Positions 56,357 through 64,000 of a DNA stretch of 64,000 bases are shown here, in pieces. The stretch's first letter is position 1. Every line of letters starts with the position of its first letter. The position numbers were made by a program, and so were the translations under genes. Origin of the DNA: Rosa chinensis (taxonomy: Eukaryota; Streptophyta; Magnoliopsida; Rosales; Rosaceae). The notes under the pieces were generated by a model, which searched no databases, had not been told where the DNA came from, and saw only the letters and a list, made by a program, of their open reading frames with translations. The stretch lies in NCBI RefSeq assembly GCF_002994745.2, contig NC_037089.1:625001-689000 (forward strand). The letters are read 5' to 3'.

Positions 56357-56979
56357 GAGGCCAAATGTTGCGTATAGAAGAGTGTCATTCTACCAATTAG
56401 TGGATGAGAAAAACTTGCGTGGGGCACCCGCACCACGTGGCAATAGGGCAGACCAATCACTGCCTAACAGAGAGGTCTTTTGGGTATTGTACATTAAAAG
56501 AACAGGGACAGTTTCGGAAAAGAGAAAAAAATTTCTTTTCCCCACCTAAAGCCACGTGGTGGGGAAATCCCCACCTAAGAATTTCTCTTAGTGGATTGTG
56601 TCATCTCATCGTTTCTTTTCCCAGTAATGTACATCTCATCTTATAGGTATTGGACAGTTGGACACCTACATATCTTTCAACTGTAGCCTTCCTCATTTAT
56701 ATACGCTATGTACCAAGATCATCATTAACCTCATTACTCTTAAAACAGTCAAATATATATATTAAACATAAAACCGTTAAAATCATAAGTCAAATAATAC
56801 ACAAAATTGAAAATAACCTGTAAACAAGTAACAAATTAAATAAAATAAATTTTAATTTTAAAAACACAAAATTTCCAACAACTGGAAGAGCCAAGCTCTT
56901 CGGTCAGTTTGTTATGAATGAAGTTGTGTTTATATACTAGTTCAAGGTTTATGTCAACGTACCTCATTAATAAAAGGTA
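56357..56979. other. Non-coding stretch
   Basis: I see no gene here. A CACGTGG (G-box-like) element occurs in GCACCACGTGGC near 56430 and again in GCCACGTGGTGG near 56550, in a region with the repeated phrase CCCCACCTAA. The rest is AT-rich. Confidence 0.4.
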
Positions 56980-57010
56980 CTAGTAAGCATCCCGCGCGAT
57001 GCCGCGGGTT
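56980..57010 (-). mobile_element. Helitron-like 3' end
   Basis: On the minus strand a 6-bp stem with 6-base loop (CCCGCG GCATCG CGCGGG) is followed after seven bases by CTAG and then T. A short GC hairpin shortly before CTRR, inserted 5' of a T, is the signature of Helitron 3' ends. The matching 5' TC end would lie to the right but I could not fix it. Confidence 0.5.
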
Positions 57011-57282
57011 TAAGGTTTTGTTTCAAGAAGTTCATGTGGGTAATAATCATAATGCAACCAAACTGGTTACATTATAAAAGCTTGTGTTTTAACCAAACTG
57101 GTATACATACATATTTCAAAAAGTCGGAAGTTTTGAGCAGAAATTAGTATTTTAACCAAGCTTCTGCACTTAAAATATTTACATTTTCAACAAAATGGGA
57201 TTCTAACCAAAGATGTTGTTATAATAGAGTACAAAAGTAGTTGGTTCTTAGCAAAATATTGTACATTCTAAATTAGAACCAA

Positions 57283-57572
57283 TATTTCACATGAGGTCTT
57301 GAAGTTGGTTCATCTGATGGTGATGGTTCTTCTATGCTGGTGAAAACTTCATTGCTGTTGAATTGACGGACTGCCACTAAAAATGTTGGGTAGTAAGATG
57401 AGAGAAAACGAATCAGACTACAAAATATAGAGGAGCAGGATATAGAATATAAATTAAACAGGTGCCTAAGTCAACATGATCAGGTTTAGTTCTTGAAGAG
57501 TAACTTATACCCAAAAGAGGCAATGAGTTCATTGTCTAACCTGAATGGTGCTTGTTTCCTCCATCAAATATC
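57283..57572 (-). pseudogene. Possible captured gene fragment (two exons), unknown family
   Basis: On the minus strand a 32-bp exon between TTCACAG and GTTAG (about 57572-57541) joins, across an intron ending TTTTTAG, to an exon at about 57378-57283. The joined frame reads IFDGGNKHHSVAVRQF and SIEEPSPSDEPTSRPHVKYW to a stop. I do not recognise it. It lies upstream of, and in the same orientation as, the Helitron-like 3' end, so it may be Helitron cargo. Confidence 0.35.
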
Positions 57573-58203
57573 CTGTGAATTTCATTACGAATATGTTAAT
57601 CTTTAGTAACTGAGCAAAACCAATGAATGGCACGATGCAATCTCTCAATCATTTAGATCAATCAGTGGTTACAATTCACGATATAAATCATTGTTTGCAA
57701 TCCAAATGCTTCACTAAGAACAGAAATATTAGACCAGATGAAACATATATATAGATATTCTGACCGCTTATAGATATATACAACATAACATAACTTACGC
57801 ATACTCATTGTATAGAACACATCCATATAGACAGAAAACAACATGAGATTTGTATGACTACCTTAAGCTGATCAATTCTATATTCTTCTCCTCAATTGGC
57901 ATGGCAAAAATTCTTTGGTGAAGCCTAATCTGTGTTATCATTTTGGGTATTGATTGAAAATCTTGTACAACATTTACAGCATGCATTTATCCCTGTTATT
58001 ATAGAACAGTATTTGCAGATGTGGTTCATGTATCAGTTGTACTATAATTGAGCAGGCTTGCTTGTTTTTGTACTTATGATCACAGAGCATCTCATGGGAT
58101 ATGACATTAAAAGCATAAAGCACACACTAAAAGAAATGATGATGTATTATTCTCCCCTTGATATAAACAGTTAGATAACACTTGAAATGAGGCTGTCACC
58201 TAA
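57573..58203. other. AT-rich stretch without a clear gene
   Basis: Nothing supported on either strand. It might contain the 5' end of the Helitron-like element whose 3' end is at 56980. Confidence 0.3.
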
Positions 58204-58833
58204 TAAAATCTGGGGAAAAAAAATACAAACAGTACCCAACCTATGGCCGACTCCGAATTTCTATACCCAAGTTTTCAAAACTATCACAATGGTACCTAGG
58301 TTATCTAGCGCGACCCAACATTCATACACGCTGTCTATAACGGTGTTAATTGTTATGCTAGGTGGCATAATTTCAGGGATATTTTAGTCATTCCATGCCT
58401 TAATCTTAGTTTTTAATTTTTATTAGTATTTTTCTTTAACTGAAATTTTTTTATTAGTTATGTATTTACTTATAAAGGAATATCAGCCCTTCATTTCCAC
58501 CCACTCTAAGATCCTACGGCTAGAAAAATAAAACCATAATTTTTGGCTTTCTAATCCATTTTCTCTTTCTTTGCCAAAAGAAATCCATTTCTCCTTCATC
58601 TTCTCTATCCCTTCTGAAACCAGAAGCCTACCTCTCTGTCATAACCACCGCCACTGCCACTGCCACCGTCATCATCAAAATCTCTTTACAGCCCCAGAAG
58701 AAAAGAAGAGGTATCCCCACAGATCCATTCATAATTCTATTGGAAATTTTATCTTGATTAATTAATCAACTAGGCATAAGAAGAACTGAACAAATTTTGG
58801 TGGTCAAATACTAGATCAATATACAACAAGTCG

Positions 58834-58837
<4 letters not shown>

Positions 58838-58922
<85 letters not shown>
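58838..58922. repeat. GA microsatellite
   Basis: More than 35 GA units, in the presumed leader of the captured gene. It is the source of the Ser/Leu minus-strand frames here. Confidence 0.9.
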
Positions 58923-58926
<4 letters not shown>

Positions 58927-59049
58927 CAAATCGGGAAGATAGAGAAAGAGAACAAATCGGGAAGATAGAGAAAGAGAGGCAGAGATACAGAGAGAGGAAG
59001 AGAGCAAAGGGACTCAAGAATAGGGCTGGATAAGCCTAGTTTTCACTGT

Positions 59050-59538
59050 ATGGCCTGCACAATTGACTTCAGCTGCCTAGACGAAGACTTCGGTGGCAAA
59101 ACCTACGAGCGCAGGCGGAACCTCGAAGTCGCCGCCGACTACGAAGATGCCGCCATGAAAATCGACGCCGCCTACCCACCTCCGGTGAAGCGATCTGCGG
59201 TGTCCTCCTCGGACAAACCAGTCTTCGGCCGGCCGAGCTACGACGTCGTGATCGCCGGGAAGGTCTCCGGGCGGAAGTGGAAGCAGCCGCGGAAGCAGAG
59301 GTCGTCGGCGGTTCAGGTGAGCCGGAAGGGGACGACGTTCGAGGAGAGGGAGAAGAACAAGTCGGTGAAGAAGGCGTACAAGGAGAGAATGGCGGAGCCG
59401 AAGGGGGAGATTAAGAGGAACAAGGAGGAGAAGAGGAGGAAGAGGGAGGAGAGGGAGAAGAAGAAGAAGGAGAATATTCTCAAGACTGGGAGCAAGCTGC
59501 AGATTATTTCCAAAAAAAGGGTTGGGGTAAGTAAATGA
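59050..59538 (+). CDS. Captured CGR1/CCDC86-type rRNA-processing protein, C-terminus replaced
   Basis: The 162-residue frame starts at the ATG after the GA repeat (MACTIDFSCLDEDFGG). Residues about 75-150 carry the CGR1 domain: SGRKWKQPRKQRSSAVQVS, TTFEEREKNKSVKKAYKERM and a Lys/Glu coiled coil (REEREKKKKENIL) to SKLQIISKKR. CGR1 proteins act in the nucleolus in 60S subunit maturation. The family continues about 25 residues further; here the coding sequence meets GTAAGT (59527), a splice donor, and the frame stops a few codons into what was intron, just before the right inverted repeat. The frame itself is unbroken, so a truncated protein is possible if transcribed. Confidence 0.75.
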   Translation: MACTIDFSCLDEDFGGKTYERRRNLEVAADYEDAAMKIDAAYPPPVKRSAVSSSDKPVFGRPSYDVVIAGKVSGRKWKQPRKQRSSAVQVSRKGTTFEEREKNKSVKKAYKERMAEPKGEIKRNKEEKRRKREEREKKKKENILKTGSKLQIISKKRVGVSK

Positions 59539-59710
59539 CGCAAATACCCGTCAAATACACACGGGTTAACGCCGTCCATGACGGCAGGTACATATGTTGG
59601 GTCGGGCGAGATATTTGGGGTACCATTGTGATAGTTTTGGAAACTTGGGTACAGAAATTCGAAGTCGGCCATAGGTTGGGTACTGTTTGTATTTTTTTCC
59701 CTAAAATCTG

Positions 59711-60539
59711 ACTAACCTCAAATGTTTGGGAGATACTAATGCACAGCTAGCCGCTAAAAAGGCTTTTTAGCAATACTCCAAACCCTTTCGCATAGTATGA
59801 TTAGTACTCCTAATTCAATTCCTTTTATTTGTCTAAAACGTTATGACAGCACCAAATTGATCATGTTGTCATTTTCTTAGACCTCCCAAAGCTAATCCCA
59901 ACGGCACTTAGAAATTTCAACTGCACAGGTAACATGATAGCTTCTTCAGCAGGATTTCAAAAAGGATCCCAAGGCTGCTCCCTTTATCCCACGTTTGGTG
60001 CATTTTAGTCTTGCACACCTTGTCACTTCCGCCTTCACATTTTTAATAGTTTCATCTTTATAGAACACTTGTGGTGCCCAGTTCAAAATCAATAACATTT
60101 AATCTAGTAGCATACCCTTTAACAGCAATCAGGTAAGCGGGAAATATCAATCACTTTCTTGAGTATTGAGTTATTGACCCTAAACCATTATTCTCAAACC
60201 AAATCTGGACATATTGATCCATTTTTTGCTTTCAAATAAAACATTGAAACGGAAATAGACTTCCAAGGTCAAAAGATACAGAATCAAATAAGTAACTTAG
60301 TTCAAAAGGATCCACTTTACATTTCGAAGAAAACAATGAAGCATATCCAATAGACTTTAAAGTTCAAAACGGATGCAAAATTATATCAGGCATGCAGATC
60401 TGAAAATATTATAGTTACATGTCATATTTGATTGATATTGAACTGAAATATACATTGTAATGAAGTAACTAACATAAATAACAATGTGGTTAAGATCATA
60501 ATTCAATGTCAGTGGTTAGAATGAGTATAAGATTGAGTG
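59711..60539. other. Stretch without a supported gene
   Basis: AT-rich sequence with no long frame, no obvious repeat ends and no RNA gene that I can recognise. Confidence 0.4.
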
Positions 60540-60663
60540 GGAACACATACCCAGCCCCATAAAGTGCAGCATCATCATACAGGACGTCCCTTATAACTGG
60601 CATCGAACCTCTAAACAATTATGTAGAATTCTGAAAGCGCTGAATTGTGGTCTAGGAGAATGA

Positions 60664-61076
60664 TTAAAACCATACCTGCGAAAAGAACAATTGGGACAAA
60701 TGCAAATGATCATCATCACAAAATTAACCAAAAAGACAATTTGAATGAAAACCCATCATATACAGAAAAGAATTTGAAAAAAAGAATTAATTTACCTTGA
60801 CGATTGATTGATTTTGAGATGAGGATTTCTTTTTCACAGCCTTCGGTGCCCTTGATTTGCATAACGCAGTTTCATGTTCTTTTCTCTCAGTAATGAGGAC
60901 CCTGACGTGAAAATGAAATACGAATTCAATTCAATCACCTAAAACCCAAATTCGTTTCTAACTAAACACATAAAAGACTCAAACCGAAAAGTAAAGTTAT
61001 CAATCTGTCCCTCTCTCTTTCTGTGGAGGAAAGAAGCAGAACCAAAAACGAATATTGCTTACCAGAGAAATGACAT
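60664..61076 (-). CDS. Small spliced ORF (43 residues), unknown function
   Basis: Three pieces on the minus strand join in one frame: 61076-61063, 60901-60796 and 60675-60664, each bounded by GT and AG. The product begins MSFLWVLITERKEHETALCK, is basic in the middle (RAPKAVKKKSSSQ) and ends IVKVWF. A TATA box (GTATAAAATG) lies about 260 bases upstream near 61340-61331, followed by a pyrimidine-rich leader. The coherent splice sites favour a real transcription unit, but it may be a non-coding RNA or a fragment of a gene. I recognise no family. Confidence 0.4.
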
Positions 61077-61330
61077 TATGGGCGACGCCAGCTAAAGCAT
61101 ATTCCTTTCGTCCTCTTTCTCTACAATTAGAGATGTTTGATCGAACCCAGAAACCCTAGAAATAGTCGATTTGGGGAGAGTTAATTTTCTTTGGTCCGAT
61201 AAGATATGATTGATAGATTTGAAAAAGGTTTTGAGATGACATCAATTCTGGTGTAAAGATTGGTTTTGGGAGGCACAGGCGAGGAGAGCGCAAAAGCGGG
61301 AAAGAAAAGGGAGCTGTGGCTGATTGTGGC

Positions 61331-61649
61331 ATTTTATACCTAGGGGAATGGCAAACTGTAATTAGAAAGAAAAAAGAGGACAGAAGTGTAATTTAATACA
61401 CAAAACCGTTTTGTAACAGCAGCAGGTTATTAATTAAGCAAATAGTGCTTATGGTTAAATTTTCAAAAATCCTGCACTTGCCCTTGATTTATTAAGGCCC
61501 TAACAATAACTAATTTCATATATAAAGGATAAAATCGTAATTTAAAAAATAAAGGAATGAACATGGGAGTTGTTCTTCCCTAAATGTGGGAGAATTTCTC
61601 TCAAACTGCTTTTGCAGTTCCTTTTTTTTTTTTTGAGGTATTAAAATAT
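61331..61649. other. TATA box of the small gene and AT-rich spacer
   Basis: Minus-strand TATA box near 61340-61331. The rest up to the Pack-MULE target site (TTAAAATAT at 61641-61649) is AT-rich, with a T-run at 61622-61634. Confidence 0.4.
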
Positions 61650-62995
61650 CGAAAATTCTTCCACCCACCCAGGTGGGTGGTCTGTGGTCACCCGGCCCAT
61701 GTGCTGTCAAGGGATCTGGCGCTCCTTATGCGACTAGCCAATGTACGCCATTAGATCAGTCGTTAGTTAATAGACGGAGATACGATCATGGTTTCAAAGA
61801 GTGTTGGCCAAAAAACTCTTCAATCAATGAAGTAAAAAACGAATGGATGGGTAAATGAACCACACAATTAAATCGTCTCTATTTCTTTTTCCTTGCTTTT
61901 CATCCTCTTCGTATTTTGGGTGAATCGTGAGCAGCGAGAGCTTCGGAAAAATCCAAGAGAGAGCCGCCTGCAAGGTGAAGTGTCTGAGGCCAACCAATGC
62001 AGTGATCCTCCTCCACGGCCGCAAGGCCTTCATCATCGAGGTCGTCGACTACACTGCCTCATCGCCGGAATCAAGAAGTAGCCGAACAAGAAACATATCG
62101 TGTTTGATTTAGAATATATGGGTTTAGGAACTATATTTCGATCGTGTTAATTGATGAGGAAGTCGGCATATAATCACCGTTGCCGCCTGCAAACCTACCC
62201 AAAAATTTCTTGCGCAGCCAAGCAATTTAGCGTTTCAAACTTTCAATCATCAATTGGATTAGATTCAACTGTTTCGAATTTGTCTGCACCTAATTAGATG
62301 AGATTGACCTGGAAGTTATAGTTTTTCAACCTCCTTTTTCAGTCATAATCCCAAGGTCTTTTGTTGTTGTTTGATTACTTAGCACTGGACAATGGTATTC
62401 TGTTTGATGTGAATTTATATGGCGTGGAAAAATGGAAATCCAGTCGTAATTGCTTGGTGCTCTAGAATTTAAATCTCTTTTTTCTTTGGTATTAATAAGC
62501 CTTCTCCAAAACCAGATTCAACTCGAATGACAACGATTTTTGGTTTTGATTTGGAGGGAGAAAATGAGAAGAGTTTTATTTGGGTTTGAGAATGAGGAGC
62601 TCCAGAGAGGGGAACAGAGACAAAGCAAGAGGAAATAAATGTTGAGGAAAATAAATAACTGATGTTTCAATTCATTTCGATTGCTTTATCTATGAAAAGT
62701 AAGGAAATAGAAGAAAGTGTGGCCGTTACCGGAGCACAAGAGCACCGCCAATGGTGACCGAGTCGCCGGAAAATTGAATGAGGGACATACAGTCGGGTCA
62801 CAGTCGTTGCTCCATGGGTCAAGAGAACGGGTCGGGAGACTTCTTGACTCTTCTACCTGAATTGGGTATAGACATATTATATTTTGATCAACGGCTCAGA
62901 CGATTAACGGAAACATAAATCCTAACAGAACTTGTCTACACGCGCTGTTAAAGATCCCAGGTGAGCACCCACTTGGGTGGGTGGAAGAAGCTTCG
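61650..62995 (+). mobile_element. Second Pack-MULE-like element, with an eL27 fragment
   Basis: The element is 1346 bp, flanked by the 9-bp duplication TTAAAATAT (61641-61649, 62996-63004). Ends are CGAAAATTCTTCCACCCACC and, reverse-complemented, CGAAGCTTCTTCCACCCACC, followed on both sides by CCA.GTGGGTG and a diverging subterminal region. This is the Mutator-like pattern with shorter inverted repeats. No transposase; it contains a ribosomal-protein gene fragment at 61960-62082. Confidence 0.85.
61960..62110 (+). pseudogene. Ribosomal protein eL27 (RPL27) fragment inside the Pack-MULE
   Basis: The plus strand reads KVKCLRPTNAVILLHGRKAF and IIEVVD, matching the start of plant eL27 (family pattern VKFLKxNKAVIxLQGRYAGxKAVII). 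The next frame then continues HCLIAGIKK, the family's HCLVAGIxKYP block. So a frameshift and a small deletion separate the two parts, and the remainder of the gene is missing. It is a non-functional captured piece. Confidence 0.75.
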
Positions 62996-63004
62996 TTAAA
63001 ATAT

Positions 63005-63616
63005 AAGAACAAAAATTATCAACAAAAAAACAAACTCCAACAATATTTTTCCACACACAAAAATAGAACAAAAGATGAAGTAAAATACAAAAGCCAATTG
63101 ATAAAGAGAATAGTATAAATGTATAATTGGGTATATAACATATACAATAAATAATACCACACGGAAATTTGTTTACGAGTTTCGTCCAGTTGATATTGAC
63201 AATTGACATACTAAACAAGAGGTTGCTATTACTCAATCCTAGGTAATCTCGCTCCTTAACAAGTCTTACGTGACCCCAACAGAAACCAGCCCCTATCGAG
63301 TCATGTCAAGCCCAGCCCCACAATATTAACCCTGACGCCAGTCGCGCCTGAAGCTCTAAATTTTTTTGGCAATTTCATTCAACACTGACCTCATGGTCGT
63401 CGAGAGTCCCCAACCTTGGCTTGAGATGACGTCAGTCAAACCATTTCTCTCTTTCCTCTCGATCTCAATCAAGGATCTCAATTCCTCCATAAATAGCCGA
63501 TGAATGCATTTATACATGATGAAAGTCCTTAAACTTGGACCACTTTTTTCTTTTTTTCTTTTTTTGATGGAATGGAATCTCAGTACGTATCATCTTGATT
63601 TGCTTTATAAACAGGC
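63005..63616. other. Region upstream of NLR-3 coding start
   Basis: No gene seen. It probably forms the end of the NLR-3 5'UTR intron; a pyrimidine-rich tract (63543-63566) precedes the acceptor ACAG at 63611-63614. Confidence 0.45.
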
Positions 63617-64000
63617 ATGGATTTTCTCTCTGCAATTGGTAGGGCCATTGTTGAACCAATTGTCAGGTACACGGTTCAACCTGTTGCACGTCAAGTGGGT
63701 TATGTTATTCACTTCAAAAGAAACCTTCAAAAACTGGAGGCTCGAGTGGAAGAATTGAGAGCTGCTAGAGAGGGGAAAAACATTGAGGTTGCTGAAACTC
63801 AAAGAAGAGGTGAAGGAATCCACCCAGATGTCCAGTTGTGGCTGACAAAAGTGGAGGAGATCACTGCAAAGACTGACCAATTCCTGAAAGATGAATGCAG
63901 CCAAGAAAATCTGAAATGCCTGCATGGGTTTCGCCCTAACCTGACCATGCTTCATCGGCTGAGCAGGAATTCTACAAAGCTGTTGCAGGAGGTTGTTGAA
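63617..64000 (+). CDS. NLR-3, start of a third CC-type immune receptor (cut by window end)
   Basis: The open frame runs from the ATG at 63617 to the window edge (128 codons, no stop). It opens MDFLSAIGRAIVEPIVRYTV and continues QPVARQVGYVIHFKRNL, then IHPDVQLWLTKVEEITAKT and LKCLHGFRPNL. Each segment aligns with the CC region of NLR-1 (QVGYMIHCKTNL, IRPDVELWLEKVNLITAET, LKCLHGFCPNL). The start lies two bases after a splice acceptor, exactly as in NLR-1. NB-ARC and LRR parts must lie beyond the window. Confidence 0.9.
   Translation, partial: MDFLSAIGRAIVEPIVRYTVQPVARQVGYVIHFKRNLQKLEARVEELRAAREGKNIEVAETQRRGEGIHPDVQLWLTKVEEITAKTDQFLKDECSQENLKCLHGFRPNLTMLHRLSRNSTKLLQEVVE

Larger units (their letters stand above)
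58213..59701 (+). mobile_element. Pack-MULE carrying a CGR1/CCDC86 gene piece
   Basis: The element is 1489 bp, flanked by the perfect 9-bp duplication TAAAATCTG (58204-58212, 59702-59710). Its terminal inverted repeats are about 150 bp and roughly 85 percent alike by eye (58213-58365 and 59545-59701), both opening GGGAAAAAAA.TACAAACAG. Long inverted repeats and a 9-bp duplication are the Mutator-like pattern. No transposase is present; the interior holds host-derived sequence with an open frame, so it is a Pack-MULE. Confidence 0.9.

Overview
The window looks like a nuclear chromosome segment of a eudicot plant. The evidence is a CC-NB-ARC-LRR resistance-gene cluster with phase-0 introns, plant-type LTR retrotransposons with tRNA primer-binding sites, CACTA, hAT, Mutator-like and Helitron-like DNA transposons, and LINEs. 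A woody-rose-family (Rosaceae) source is my guess and rests on general resemblance only.

Layout. (1) 1-15093: a Ty3/gypsy-type LTR element with long, nearly identical LTRs (left one cut by the window edge) and a degenerate interior. Its right LTR is split by a 7.2 kb CACTA element (5902-13136, TSD CCT). The CACTA carries exons of a PrimPol-type primase-polymerase gene, and one of those exons is split by a hAT element (8686-11690, 8-bp TSD) that holds 524-bp tandem repeats and a CA/TA microsatellite. (2) 15094-17490: fragments of another LTR element. (3) 17491-27589: a gag-only gypsy element, itself invaded by a minus-strand LTR element (18771-26698, TSD ACGAG, tRNA-Asp-type PBS) that carries one 372-residue ORF of unknown function. 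(4) 27797-33666: a dead copy of a HAD-family (subfamily IIA, At5g10460-like) phosphatase gene, broken by a hAT with captured ARF-GAP and Rab fragments, a small Mutator-type MITE and a LINE inside which a second LINE sits. (5) 34513-51726: the resistance-gene block. A CC-NB-ARC-LRR exon is followed by an intron holding a 6.5 kb copia element with identical LTRs. Next come three ~820-bp tandem copies of an LRR exon pair, and the last copy is fused in frame to a second NB-ARC-LRR that has no CC domain. Four more LRR exons follow, the last with a non-LRR tail. (6) 52175-54352: the intact HAD gene on the minus strand. (7) 54353-63616: upstream region and probable long 5'UTR intron of a third resistance gene. 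It contains a SINE-like insert, a Helitron-like end, a Pack-MULE with a CGR1/CCDC86 ORF, a small spliced ORF and a Pack-MULE with an eL27 fragment. (8) 63617-64000: the start of the third CC-NB-ARC-LRR gene, which runs off the window.

The HAD gene and the resistance gene form a divergently oriented unit that has been duplicated. The intact HAD copy supplies natural empty sites that fix the ends of three insertions in the dead copy. The main host products are intracellular immune receptors and one HAD hydrolase; most other sequence is mobile DNA. The most unusual items are the LRR-NB-ARC-LRR fusion reading frame and the four separate transposons carrying host-gene pieces.
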